Origin: Bog-473 sp963750075
Lineage (GTDB): Bacteria; Actinomycetota; Acidimicrobiia; Acidimicrobiales; RAAP-2
Assembly (NCBI GenBank): GCA_963750075.1
Contig: CAVVPG010000001.1
Coordinates: 1,240,001-1,304,000 of the forward strand
Length of the DNA stretch: 64,000 bases
Direction of reading: 5' to 3'
A program made the position numbers and the translations under genes. Below the pieces are notes generated by a model that was given only the letters and a program-made list of their open reading frames with translations, did no database searches and was not told the origin of the DNA. Positions 49,588-57,585 of the stretch are shown piece after piece (position 1 is the first letter of the stretch; the number at the start of each line of letters is the position of its first letter).

Positions 49588-50836
49588 CGGGCGGGCTCCT
49601 CGGTGACGACGGCGTCGAAGGCCGCCAGGGTGGGGGCGATGGTGGCGCTGGGGCCGTAGCCGGGGGTGGCGGTCAGGGCCTCCACGGTCTTGAGGCCGTG
49701 CCCGGTGACCAGGGCCACCACCCGCTCGTCGGGGCGGATGGCGCCCGAGGCGGCCAGCTTGGACAGCGTCGCGATGGTGACGCCGCCGGCGGTCTCGGCG
49801 AAGATGCCCTCGGTGCGGGCCAGCAGCCCGATCGCCGTCGACCACCTCGTCGTCGCTCACCGCGGCGCACGAGCCGCCCGAGCGCCGCATCGCCTCGAGG
49901 GCGTACCAGCCGTCGGCCGGGTTGCCGATGGCCAGCGACTTGGCGATGGTCTTGGGCTTGACGGGCCTGATGGCGTCGGTGCCTTCCAGGAACGCCGTGG
50001 CCACGGGAGCGCAGCCCTCGGCCTGGGCGCCCGAGACCCGCACGGCGGGCTCCTCGGGCAGCAGTCCCACCTTGCCGAGCTCGGCGAACCCCTTGGCCAC
50101 CTTGGTCAGCTGGCTGCCCGACCCGATGGGGACCACGACGTGGTCCGGCGCCTGCCAGCCGAGCTGCTCGGCGATCTCGAAGGCGAGGGTCTTGGAGCCC
50201 TCGGCGTAGTAGGTGCGCACGTTGACGTTGACGAAGGCCCAGCTCGGCCGCTCGCTCGTGAGCTCGGCGCACAGGCGGTTCACGTCGTCGTAGGTGCCCT
50301 CGACGGCGATGACGGTCCCGCCGTAGACGGCCGTCATGGTGACCTTGGCCGCCTCGAGGTCGTGGGGGATGAGGACCACCGAGTCCATGCCCGCCCGGGC
50401 CGCGTGGGCAGCCACCGAGTTGGCCAGGTTGCCCGTCGACGCGCAGGCCGCCACCTTGAAGCCGAGCTGGCGGGCCTTGGTCAGCGCCACCGAGACCACG
50501 CGGTCCTTGAAGGAGCCGGTGGGGTTGGCGGTGTCGTCCTTGATCCACAGCTCGCCCAGCCCGAGCTCGGCGGCCAGGCGGTCCGCCCGCACGAGCGGGG
50601 TGAAGCCGGCGCCGAGGTCCACCGGCGTCTCGTCGTCGACGGGGAGCAGGTCTCGGTAGCGCCAGATGGAGCGGGGCCCGGCCTCGATGCGCTCCCGGCT
50701 GACGGTGGCCGCGATGCGCTCGTAGTCGTAGGCCACCTCGAGCGGCCCGAAGCAGTAGTCGCAGACGTGCAGTGCCTCGGCGGGGAAGGCGCGCTCGACA
50801 TTCACGACAACGCAGCCCAGTGACGAAATCGACCAT
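49584..50836 (-). pseudogene. thrC: threonine synthase family PLP enzyme, reading frame broken twice in this sequence
   Basis: The product should be about 415 residues. ATG 50836 (AGGAGG four bases upstream) begins MVDFVTGLRCRECRAR; one extra base at about 50789 shifts the frame. The middle frame continues FPAEALHVCDYCFGPLEVAYDYER, NPTGSFKDRVVSVALTKAR (Schiff-base Lys), ASTGNLANSVAAHAARAG (phosphate site), IGSGSQLTKVAKGFAELGK and NPADGWYALEAMRRSGG. A second extra base at about 49836 shifts it again, and the last part (LARTEGIFAETAGGVT to VVTEEPAR) ends at 49584. The RCREC/HVCDYC pairs form an N-terminal zinc ribbon. Two +1 indels in one gene next to a -1 in groL suggest sequence errors. Family function: O-phosphohomoserine to threonine. 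Confidence 0.88.
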
Positions 50837-50845
50837 CGGTCCTCC

Positions 50846-50927
50846 TCATCGGTCGGGCATTGGCACCAGGTGCTCAGCACTGGTTGCCGCGACGTCAACG
50901 GGCCCGTCCCTCAGTCGCTCTGGATGA
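50846..50927 (-). ncRNA. SAM-I-superfamily riboswitch (SAM-I, SAM-IV or SAM-I/IV type) before thrC
   Basis: The leader contains AGAGCGACTGAGGGACGGGC followed by CC, then CGGCAACC and GGTGCCAA, the conserved core blocks of SAM-I-type aptamers in the right order. P1 is TCATC (50927-50923) with GATGA (50850-50846). The 3' strand of P1 runs into the ribosome site GAGGAGG (50847-50841), so SAM binding would hide it, implying translational control. A TTGAGG/TACGAT promoter (18-bp spacer, 50965-50936) starts just upstream. No long U-run follows. Confidence 0.85.
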
Positions 50928-50992
50928 TGGGATCCATCGTAGCCTGCCCCGGCCGGCCGCCTCAACGCAGCCCGGCTGCTTGAATCGGGGGC

Positions 50993-51786
50993 GTGGCGCA
51001 CACCTTCGGACACGGCGACTTCCCGACCGGCGCCGTCCTCGGGGCCAAGGCCCGCACGGGGCGGACCGTCTCGGTGTGCATCCCGGCCCGGGACGAGGGC
51101 TCGACGGTGGGCTCGGTCGTGCGGGCGGTCGTCCAGCCCTTCCTGGCCTCCCACGGGGGCAACGGGCTGGTCGACGAGGTGATCGTGCTCGACGACGGGT
51201 CGCGCGACGACACGGCCGCGCAGGCCGAGGGCGCCGGCGCCCGCGTCGTGGCCGGCCCGGGTGGCGCCGGCGGCAAGGGGCAGGCGATGGCCGCCGGGCT
51301 GGCGGCCTCGCGCGGCGACCTCGTCGTGTACCTCGACGCCGACGTGGCCAACACGAACCCCGCCTTCGTGACGGGCCTGCTCGGGCCGTTGCTCACCACC
51401 GAGGACATCGCGCTGGTCAAGGGCTTCTACACCCGGCCGCTGCACGGCGAGCCCACGGGCGGCGGCCGCGTCACCGAGCTGATGGCGCGCCCGGTGCTCG
51501 AGCTGCTCTTCCCCGAGCTCTCCTGGGTGCGCCAGCCGCTGGCCGGCGAGACGGCCGCGCACCGCTGGGTCTTCGAGAAGCTCGGCTTCGCGCCGGGCTA
51601 CGGCGTCGAGCTCGGGCTGCTGATCGACTTCGCGCGGGCCCTGGGGCCGGACCGTCTGGCCCAGGTCGATCTCGGCGAGCGCATCCACCGCAACCGCCCC
51701 CTGCACGAGCTGCGGCCCCAGGCCGTCGACGTGCTGCGGGCCGCCCTCGAGCGCGTCCCCCCTCCGCGCTGCCCCGGCGGGACTGA
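50993..51786 (+). CDS. gpgS: glucosyl-3-phosphoglycerate synthase, GT81 (probable one-base frameshift near the end)
   Basis: About 264 residues. Transfers glucose from a nucleotide-sugar to 3-phosphoglycerate, the first step of glucosylglycerate or methylglucose-lipopolysaccharide synthesis. Seen: TVSVCIPARDEGSTVGSVVR, LDDGSRDDTAAQA, LVVYLDADVANTNPAF (DxD metal site), WVRQPLAGETAAHRWVFEKL and VDLGERIHRNRPLHELRPQA. As given, the frame runs on to 53017 through the otsA region, which is meaningless protein. A single missing C in the C6 tract at 51757-51762 would end the gene at TGA 51784, eight bases before otsA. GTG start. Co-directional with otsA. Confidence 0.85.
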
Positions 51787-51794
51787 TCGGGGGC

Positions 51795-53225
51795 GTGGCC
51801 GTGAGCCGGACCATCGTCGTCTCCAACCGCGGCCCCCTCAGCTTCCGGGCCGGGCCCGACGGCTCGCTCACGGCGGCGGCGGCAGCGGGCGGGCTGGCCT
51901 CCTCGCTGCACCGGCTCCTCGCCGGCAGCGGCACGACGTGGGCCTCGGTGACGATGGGGGCGGCCGACCGCGAGGCGGTCGCCCGGGGCCTCATGACCGA
52001 GGACGGGCTCGACCTCGTCCCGGTCGTGGTCGACGACGACACCTACCGGCAGGCCTACGACGTCGTCGCCAACACGACGCTGTGGTACGTCCACCACCAC
52101 CTCTTCGACCTGCCGCACCGGCCCCGCTTCGACCGGCACTGGCGGGCCGCCTGGGAGGGCTACCGCGCCTACAACCGGGCGATGGCCGACGTGGTGGCGA
52201 CCCGGGCGGGCGAGGGCGACACCGTGCTCGTGCAGGACTACCACTTCTCGCTGCTCGGGCGCATGCTGGCCGAGCGGCGGCCCGACCTGCGCTCGGTGCA
52301 CTTCTTGCACACGCCCTTCGCCGAGCCCGCCCTGTTCGGCGTCCTCCCCGACGACGTCGCCGCCGAGCTGCTCGACGGCATGGCGGGCTACGGGGCCTGC
52401 GGGTTCCACTGCCACCAGTGGGAGGCCGGCTTCCGGGCCTGCTACGCGGCGGCCGGCCGCAGCGCGCCGGCCACCTTCGTCGCGCCGCTCGGCCCCGACG
52501 CGGCGGTCCTCGAGGAGGAGGCGTCGTCTCCGGCGTGCGCGGCCGCGGCCGCGGCGCTGCGAGCCGAGGTCGGCGGGCGCCGCATCATCGCCCGGGCCGA
52601 CCGCATGGAGCCCTCGAAGAACATCGTGCGGGGGATGTTGGCCTTCGAGGAGCTGTTGGTCACGCACCCCGAGTGGCGCGGCGAGGTGGTGCACGTCGCG
52701 CTGGCGTACCCCAGCCGGCAGGGGCTGGCCGAGTATCTCGCCTACGGGGCCGACGTGGTGCACACGGCCGAGCGGATCAACCATGTCTTCGCCGGGTCGG
52801 GCGGATCGGGCGGGTGGACGCCGATCGTGCTGGCCGTCGAGGACGACCGGGCACGCTCGCTCGCCGCGCTCACGATCTCCGACGTGCTGCTCGTGAACCC
52901 CGTCCGCGACGGCCTCAACCTCGTGGCCAAGGAGGGCCCGCTGCTCAACGCGGCCGACGGGGTGCTCGTGCTCTCCCGCCAGGCCGGGGCCTGGGAGGAG
53001 CTGGCGCTGGCCGGTGACGGGGCGCTCGGCGTCAACCCCTTCGACGTGACGGCGACGGCCGAGGCCCTGCATGCCGCGCTGACCATGCCGGCGCCCGAGC
53101 GGGCCCGGCGGGCGGCGGCGCTGCGGGCGGCCGTGCGCGGGCGCACCTCGGCGGACTGGTGGGACGACCAGCTGGCGGCGGCTGCATCCGTCCCCGCGGC
53201 CGCTCCCCCTCCCGCTCAGGGCTGA
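51795..53225 (+). CDS. otsA: trehalose-6-phosphate synthase, GT20 family
   Basis: 476 residues. RTIVVSNRGPLSF at the N-terminus, VLVQDYHFSLLGRMLAE, VHFLHTPFAEPALFGVLP (glucose-6-phosphate and donor contacts), RADRMEPSKNIVRGM (R-x-D-x4-K donor phosphate site), LAYPSRQG and NPVRDGLNLVAKE (the D-G-x-N-L donor loop). It couples nucleotide-glucose and glucose-6-phosphate to trehalose-6-phosphate. GT20 also holds glucosylglycerol-phosphate synthases, so the acceptor is not certain, but otsB is adjacent. GTG 51795 or GTG 51801 may be the start. It overlaps the convergent otsB by 10 bases. Confidence 0.9.
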   Translation: MAVSRTIVVSNRGPLSFRAGPDGSLTAAAAAGGLASSLHRLLAGSGTTWASVTMGAADREAVARGLMTEDGLDLVPVVVDDDTYRQAYDVVANTTLWYVHHHLFDLPHRPRFDRHWRAAWEGYRAYNRAMADVVATRAGEGDTVLVQDYHFSLLGRMLAERRPDLRSVHFLHTPFAEPALFGVLPDDVAAELLDGMAGYGACGFHCHQWEAGFRACYAAAGRSAPATFVAPLGPDAAVLEEEASSPACAAAAAALRAEVGGRRIIARADRMEPSKNIVRGMLAFEELLVTHPEWRGEVVHVALAYPSRQGLAEYLAYGADVVHTAERINHVFAGSGGSGGWTPIVLAVEDDRARSLAALTISDVLLVNPVRDGLNLVAKEGPLLNAADGVLVLSRQAGAWEELALAGDGALGVNPFDVTATAEALHAALTMPAPERARRAAALRAAVRGRTSADWWDDQLAAAASVPAAAPPPAQG

Positions 53226-54052
53226 TCGGGCGGCGTCACCGCCGCCGTGGCGGCGTCGGCCAGGGCGCGCAGCAGCTCGACCGCGCCCGCGGCGCCGTCC
53301 ACCGTGAGGTCGGCCCCGGCGGCGACCTCGGCCGGGCTCTCGGCGTCGACGGCCGCCACCCTGACCGCGGCGAGCGGCTTCCCGTCCGCCCCGGTCAGCT
53401 CCCCCGCCGCAGCGAAGGCGGGCAGGTCCCCGACGTCGTCGCCGAACACCGCGACGGCCCGGAGCTGCCCGGCGTGCTCGGCCGCCAACGCACGCACGAC
53501 GGTCCCCTTGTCGACCGGGAGCGGCGGGCGCAGCTCGCGCTCGGTCCGGCCCTCGTGGATCGCCAGCCGGCGCCGCTCGTGCTGGCGCTCGGCGAAGCCC
53601 AGGACCCAGTCCCGGTGCTCGGGGGCGCGGCGCCAGTGCAGCGTGACCGTGAGTCCCTTGGGCTCGACGTAGACCCCGGGCGGCGCCTCGGCCCTGGCCT
53701 CGGCGACGACCTCGTCGATGACGGCGGCCCACGCCGCGTGCTCGGGACCCTGCAGCGCACGCTCGAGGCCGTAGAGGCCGGCCAGGGTCACCCCCGCCGG
53801 CTCGCCCAGCACGGAGGACAGGAAGGCGGTGGGCCGGCCCGACACCACGGCGACCAGCGCGAACGTGCGGGCGAGGTCGGCCAGCAGGGCGGGGACGCCC
53901 GGGAAGGGCCGGGCACCCGTCGGGTCCTCGACGATGGGGGCGAGCGTCCCGTCGAAGTCGAGGAACAACGCGCTGTGCGCCGGTGCGGACGCCATGCGCC
54001 AGAACGGCGCGGGGAGCGGCGCGGCCGCCCCGCCGTCGTCGGCGTCCGACAA
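53216..54052 (-). CDS. otsB: trehalose-6-phosphate phosphatase, HAD family
   Basis: 278 residues. HAD motif I LDFDGTLAP with nucleophile Asp 32 and acid Asp 34, motif II VVSGRPTAFL, and motif III/IV VFGDDVGDLPAF; the trehalose-phosphatase cap is seen as LHWRRAPEHRDWVLGFAE. It removes phosphate from trehalose-6-phosphate. The TTG start lies three bases after the LytR_C gene stop; an ATG at 53995 is an alternative that still keeps motif I. Convergent with otsA, both products in one pathway but on opposite strands. Confidence 0.9.
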   Translation of the reverse strand: MSDADDGGAAAPLPAPFWRMASAPAHSALFLDFDGTLAPIVEDPTGARPFPGVPALLADLARTFALVAVVSGRPTAFLSSVLGEPAGVTLAGLYGLERALQGPEHAAWAAVIDEVVAEARAEAPPGVYVEPKGLTVTLHWRRAPEHRDWVLGFAERQHERRRLAIHEGRTERELRPPLPVDKGTVVRALAAEHAGQLRAVAVFGDDVGDLPAFAAAGELTGADGKPLAAVRVAAVDAESPAEVAAGADLTVDGAAGAVELLRALADAATAAVTPPDQP

Positions 54053-54054
54053 GG

Positions 54055-54645
54055 TCAGGTGGTGCTCGTCGTCGCGAGGTCCTGCCCGATGACCACGATG
54101 ACGTCCATGCCGCTGGTCCCGCTGACCGGCGTGGCGGCGGAGATCGGCAGCACCTCCGTCGGCTTCACGCCGATGGAGGTGGCGATGGTCGCCGCCTCGG
54201 GCTGGAACCCCGGCGCGTAGTAGACGGCGGAGGTGGGCACCATCGTGGCGGCGTCGATGGCCGTCTTCATCGACCAGCCGCCGGCGCCGATGACCGAGGT
54301 GTAGTGCGCGGCGAGGCCGTTGGTGCTCGTGGCGTTGGCCACCACCACGCTGACCGAGCTGGGGGGCACCGTGGTGGTCGTGGTCGCGCCGTGCCTGCCG
54401 TGATGGGCGGTGGTGGTGGTCGCGGCGGTCGTGGTGGTGGCGCCGGCGGCGGTCGTCGTCGTCGAGCCCCCGGCCGCCGCCGTGGTGGTCGTGGTGGGGG
54501 CGGTGCTCGGCACGCCGCTCACGCTTTCCCGCGTCCCGACCGCCACGAGGGTCGCCACGGCGGCGACGAAGAGCGCCAGGACGACCGCGGCCCGCCCCAC
54601 CGAGAGCGAGCCGGACATGCCCGTCTGCGGCTGCTCGTCGTCCAT
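54055..54645 (-). CDS. LytR C-terminal (LytR_C) domain membrane protein
   Basis: 196 residues. A short cytosolic N-terminus, a membrane helix (AAVVLALFVAAVATLVAVG), then a Thr/Ala-rich linker with runs of Thr and one HHGRHG (about residues 48-92), and a LytR_C domain: SVSVVVANATSTNGLAAHYTSVIGAGGWSM with later VVVIGQDL. LytR_C domains are often attached to LytR-CpsA-Psr cell-wall ligases or occur alone on the cell surface, where they may bind wall glycopolymers. Stop is three bases before otsB start, suggesting one transcript. Confidence 0.85.
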   Translation of the reverse strand: MDDEQPQTGMSGSLSVGRAAVVLALFVAAVATLVAVGTRESVSGVPSTAPTTTTTAAAGGSTTTTAAGATTTTAATTTTAHHGRHGATTTTTVPPSSVSVVVANATSTNGLAAHYTSVIGAGGWSMKTAIDAATMVPTSAVYYAPGFQPEAATIATSIGVKPTEVLPISAATPVSGTSGMDVIVVIGQDLATTSTT

Positions 54646-54740
54646 TGGGGGTCCAGCCTGCCCCGCCCCCCCGGCCGAAGCAAGCCTTTGCGCTGGTCGG
54701 GCAGGGAATCGAGGTCCCGGGCCTGTAGTGTGGGCCCTGC

Positions 54741-54813
54741 GCCCGAGTAGCTCAGTCGGTAGAGCACTTCACTTGTAATGAAGACGTCGCGGGTTCGACT
54801 CCTGCCTCGGGCT
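54741..54813 (+). tRNA. tRNA-Thr(UGU)
   Basis: A 73-base cloverleaf: acceptor GCCCGAG with CTCGGGC and discriminator T, D-arm with AGCTCAGTCGGTAGAGC, anticodon stem CTTCA/TGAAG with loop CTTGTAA and anticodon TGT, T-arm GCGGG-TTCGACT-CCTGC. CCA not encoded. A TAGTGT -10-like element ends ten bases upstream. The 120 bp after it shows no gene. Confidence 0.96.
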
Positions 54814-54935
54814 CCGTTCCCGCAGGACACGGCGGTTGTCGGCGGCCAGGCCCGGACCGTGCCCCAATGCCTGAGCGACATCCCCACCGCCGCGCGCCGC
54901 TGCGCCTTCTGCACGTCGGAGGTGGCGGCAGCGGC

Positions 54936-55829
54936 CTAGGCCGGCGGCCGTGGGCCGGGGGCGGCCCGCTGGCGGGCGACCTCGAAGCAGGCCACCGCGC
55001 CCGCCACGCCCACGTTGAGCGACGGGAGCGCGCCGTGCTGGGGGATGGCGGCGACCGCATCGCAGCGCCGGCGCACCAGGGGCGCCAGCCCCTTCTCCTC
55101 GCTGCCGACCACCAGGGCCACCGGGCCCTCGCCGAGCGGCAGGTCGTAGAGCGACTGCTCCGCCTCCCCGGCCAGCCCGATCGACCACACGCCGAGCTCG
55201 CGCAGCTCGTTCAGCGCGGTGGGCACCCCGCCCACCACGGCGAAGGGCAGGTGCTCGATCGCCCCGGCGGCCGTCTTGGCCACCGTCGGCGACAGCCGGG
55301 CGGAGCGGTGCCGCGGCAGCACGACCCCGGTGACGCCGGCGCACTCGGCGCTACGCAGGAGCGCGCCCAGGTTCCGGGGGTCGGTGATGCCGGCGGCCAC
55401 GAGGAGGAAGGGCGCCGTGCCGCCGCGCCCCGGCCGGCACAGGTCCTCGAGGGCGACGGGCTCGAGCGGGCGGGCCAGGGCAAGCACACCCTGGGGCGCC
55501 TCCGTGCGGGCCTGGGCATCGAGCCGGGCCCGGGGCACGGTCTCGACGGGGACCCGCAGCCGGACGGCCAGCTCCTCGATCCGGTCCAGCTGCGCCGAGG
55601 GGTCCTGGTCCTCGGCCACCAGGATGCGGCGCACGGTGCGGCGCCCCACCGACAGGAGCTCGAGCACGGCGCGGCGGCCCTCGACCTGGTCCCCACCGAG
55701 CTCGCTCAGGACCTCCGGGCGCGGGCGGGAGCGGGTGCCTGCGCCCGATCCGCTTCCGCTCTCGGGCCGACCCTGGCCGCGCCGACGTTCGGGCCGGCGC
55801 TTCGGGGCCCGGGGCGGCCGGCCGCTCAC
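54936..55829 (-). CDS. rlmB: 23S rRNA (guanosine-2'-O)-methyltransferase RlmB, SpoU family
   Basis: 297 residues. An Arg/Gly/Pro-rich N-terminal extension of about 45 residues precedes a substrate-binding domain (LGGDQVEGRRAVLELLSVGRR) and a SPOUT knot domain: ITDPRNLGALLRSAECAGVTGVVLP (motif 1 with catalytic Arg), VALVVGSEEKGLAPLVRR (motif 2) and IPQHGALPSLNVGVAGAVACFEVAR (motif 3). It methylates G2251-equivalent in the peptidyltransferase loop. GTG start overlaps ispF stop (GTGA). In many actinobacteria cysS lies between ispF and rlmB; here it is absent. Confidence 0.95.
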   Translation of the reverse strand: MSGRPPRAPKRRPERRRGQGRPESGSGSGAGTRSRPRPEVLSELGGDQVEGRRAVLELLSVGRRTVRRILVAEDQDPSAQLDRIEELAVRLRVPVETVPRARLDAQARTEAPQGVLALARPLEPVALEDLCRPGRGGTAPFLLVAAGITDPRNLGALLRSAECAGVTGVVLPRHRSARLSPTVAKTAAGAIEHLPFAVVGGVPTALNELRELGVWSIGLAGEAEQSLYDLPLGEGPVALVVGSEEKGLAPLVRRRCDAVAAIPQHGALPSLNVGVAGAVACFEVARQRAAPGPRPPA

Positions 55830-56302
55830 CGCGGCTCCATCAGCACCACGGCGAGGCAGGCGATGCCCTCGGCCCGGCCGAGGGCACCCAGACCCTCGGC
55901 GCGGGTCGCCTTGACCGACACCGGCGCGCCGAGCACTGCGCTCAGGCGCTCCACCATGGCGGCGGTGTGCGGTGCCAACCGGGGCGCGTCGGCGACGATC
56001 GTGCAGTCCGCGTTGGCGCAGGCGTATCCCTGCTCGGCCGCCATGCGCACGACCTCGGTGAGGAGCGCCACGCTGTCCGCCCCCTCCCAGACCGGATCCG
56101 TGTCGGGGAAGTGCCGGCCGAGGTCGCCGAGGCCGAGGGCGCCGAGCACGGCGTCGGCCAGCGCGTGGCAGACGGCGTCGGCGTCGCTGTGGCCGCCCAG
56201 GCCGCGCCCGCCCTCGATCTCGATCCCGCCGAGCACGAGCGGCCGGTGGGGGTCCTCGGAGAAGCGGTGGACGTCGATCCCCTGGCCGATGCGCACGCTC
56301 AC
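55826..56302 (-). CDS. ispF: 2-C-methyl-D-erythritol 2,4-cyclodiphosphate synthase
   Basis: 158 residues, MEP isoprenoid pathway step 5: cyclises CDP-methylerythritol phosphate with loss of CMP. RIGQGIDVHRF holds the zinc Asp/His pair (D-x-H), LGGHSDADAVCHALADA the third His, and DLGRHFPDTDP and ADCTIVADAPRLAPH complete the active-site loops, with KATRAEGLGALGRAEGI for the CDP site. GTG start overlaps ispD stop and its stop overlaps rlmB, so three genes are translated as one coupled unit. Confidence 0.97.
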   Translation of the reverse strand: MSVRIGQGIDVHRFSEDPHRPLVLGGIEIEGGRGLGGHSDADAVCHALADAVLGALGLGDLGRHFPDTDPVWEGADSVALLTEVVRMAAEQGYACANADCTIVADAPRLAPHTAAMVERLSAVLGAPVSVKATRAEGLGALGRAEGIACLAVVLMEPR

Positions 56303-56943
56303 CCCTCCCGCTGGCGCAGCAGGCGCTCGGCGGCGCCGAGGTCCTCGGGGGACGTGATCTTCAGGTTGCCGGGCTCGCCCGGCACCACCCGCACGCAGCC
56401 GCCGAGCGCCTCGACCAGCATCGCGTCGTCGGTCGCCGCGGGCCCGGCGCGCTCGTGCGCCCGGCGCAGGGCGCCGGCCCGGAACGCCTGGGGCGTCTGC
56501 ACGGCGGCCAGCACGGCGCGGTCGAGGGTGCTCGTGACGTTGCCGGCGGCGTCCACGACCTTGATGGTGTCACTCGGCTGGACACCGGGCACGGCTCCGT
56601 CGACGCGCTCGTCGCGCAGCGCGGTGATCACGGCCTCGAAGAGCCGGCGCGACGCCAGCGGACGCGCCGCGTCGTGCACCACGATCACCTCAGCGGCGTC
56701 GGGAACCGCGGCCAGGCCGCAGCGGACCGAGTCGGACCGGGTCGCGCCGCCCGGCACGACGGCGTCCGCGCCGAGGGGGTCCGGGTCGACCACGTCGGCC
56801 GGGACGACGAGGACGACGCCGCTGCTGAAGGGCCGGCAGGCCTCGACGGCCCAGGCCAGCACGGGGCGGCCGCCGAGCGAGGCGAATTGCTTGCGCTCGC
56901 CGAAGCGCTCCCCCGCGCCGCCGGCCACGACGATCGACCACAC
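56299..56943 (-). CDS. ispD: 2-C-methyl-D-erythritol 4-phosphate cytidylyltransferase
   Basis: 214 residues, MEP pathway step 3: makes CDP-methylerythritol. VAGGAGERFGERKQFASLGGRPVLAWAV is the CTP-binding signature with the G-x-G-x-R-x-x-x-x-K-Q pattern. VIVHDAARPLASRRLFEAVI and VKVVD-type segments (DTIKVVDAAGNV, then TLDRAVLAAVQTPQAFR) follow. GTG start is 29 bp downstream of the CarD stop. It belongs with ispF and rlmB. Confidence 0.96.
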   Translation of the reverse strand: MWSIVVAGGAGERFGERKQFASLGGRPVLAWAVEACRPFSSGVVLVVPADVVDPDPLGADAVVPGGATRSDSVRCGLAAVPDAAEVIVVHDAARPLASRRLFEAVITALRDERVDGAVPGVQPSDTIKVVDAAGNVTSTLDRAVLAAVQTPQAFRAGALRRAHERAGPAATDDAMLVEALGGCVRVVPGEPGNLKITSPEDLGAAERLLRQREG

Positions 56944-56972
56944 CAGGGCCGGGGTGCGACCGGGCTCGGCGA

Positions 56973-57452
56973 TCAGGTCAGCGCGTCGTTCAGACGCTCT
57001 TCGGCCGTCTCCTCGTCCACGTTGAGGGCGAAGGTCAACTCGGACACCAGGATCTGGCGGGCCCGCTGCAGCATGCGCTTCTCGCCGGCCGACAGGCCCT
57101 TGTCCTTGTCGCGGATGGAGAGGTTCCGCACCACCTCGGCCACCTGGTAGATGTCGCCCGAGCGCAGCTTCTCCGAGTGGTTCTTGTAGCGGCGCGACCA
57201 GTTCGTCGGCATGCGCGCCTCCTTCTTGCGCAGCACGGCGAACACCTCCTCGACCTCTTCGTCGTTGATCACCTCGCGCAGCCCGACCCCATCGGTGTTG
57301 TCGGCCGGGACGTTGAGGATCAGGTCGCCGTAGGCGAGCCGCAGCACCAGGTACTCCTTCTTCTCGCCGAAGGCGACCTTGGTCTCACGCTTCTCTATGA
57401 CGGCCGCCCCGTGATGGGGGTAGACGACCTTGTCTCCGACCTTGAAGGGCAC
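56973..57452 (-). CDS. carD: CarD family RNA-polymerase-binding transcription regulator
   Basis: 159 residues. N-terminal CarD_CdnL_TRCF domain: FKVGDKVVYPHHGAAVIEKRETK, followed by KKEYLVLRLAYGDLILNVPADNTDGVGLREVI, which binds the RNA polymerase beta subunit. The helical C-terminal domain with RMPTNWSRRYKNHSEKLRSGDIYQVAEVVRNL contains the Trp that wedges the upstream edge of the promoter bubble. It stabilises open complexes at rRNA and housekeeping promoters and is essential in many actinobacteria. GTG at 57452 with AAGGAG 11 bases upstream is preferred over GTG 57461, which is too close to the ribosome site. Confidence 0.96.
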   Translation of the reverse strand: MPFKVGDKVVYPHHGAAVIEKRETKVAFGEKKEYLVLRLAYGDLILNVPADNTDGVGLREVINDEEVEEVFAVLRKKEARMPTNWSRRYKNHSEKLRSGDIYQVAEVVRNLSIRDKDKGLSAGEKRMLQRARQILVSELTFALNVDEETAEERLNDALT

Positions 57453-57585
57453 AGGACTCACGACTCCTTGGATGGACCGGATCCGCCCGCACGGGCGCAC
57501 GGACGTGCGGTCGCTGCTGTTGAGAGATTGCCGAAACGGGCCCGATCCGCTCGACGGTGGCCAACCATTTTACCAGACCACCCCG

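Noticed and set aside
49312..50898. In-frame fusion of threonine synthase with the MoaD-like protein
   Set aside because: The apparent fusion arises only because of the extra bases in thrC. Between them the translation is frame-shifted nonsense. In the corrected frame the two genes overlap by ATGA.
51787..53017. In-frame extension of gpgS through the otsA region
   Set aside because: The translation after residue 260 is Arg/Pro/Gly-rich nonsense in the second frame of otsA. A one-base error in the C6 tract explains the missing stop.
54741..54935. tRNA-associated integration site
   Set aside because: No direct repeat of the tRNA 3' end, no integrase, and the flanking genes are housekeeping.
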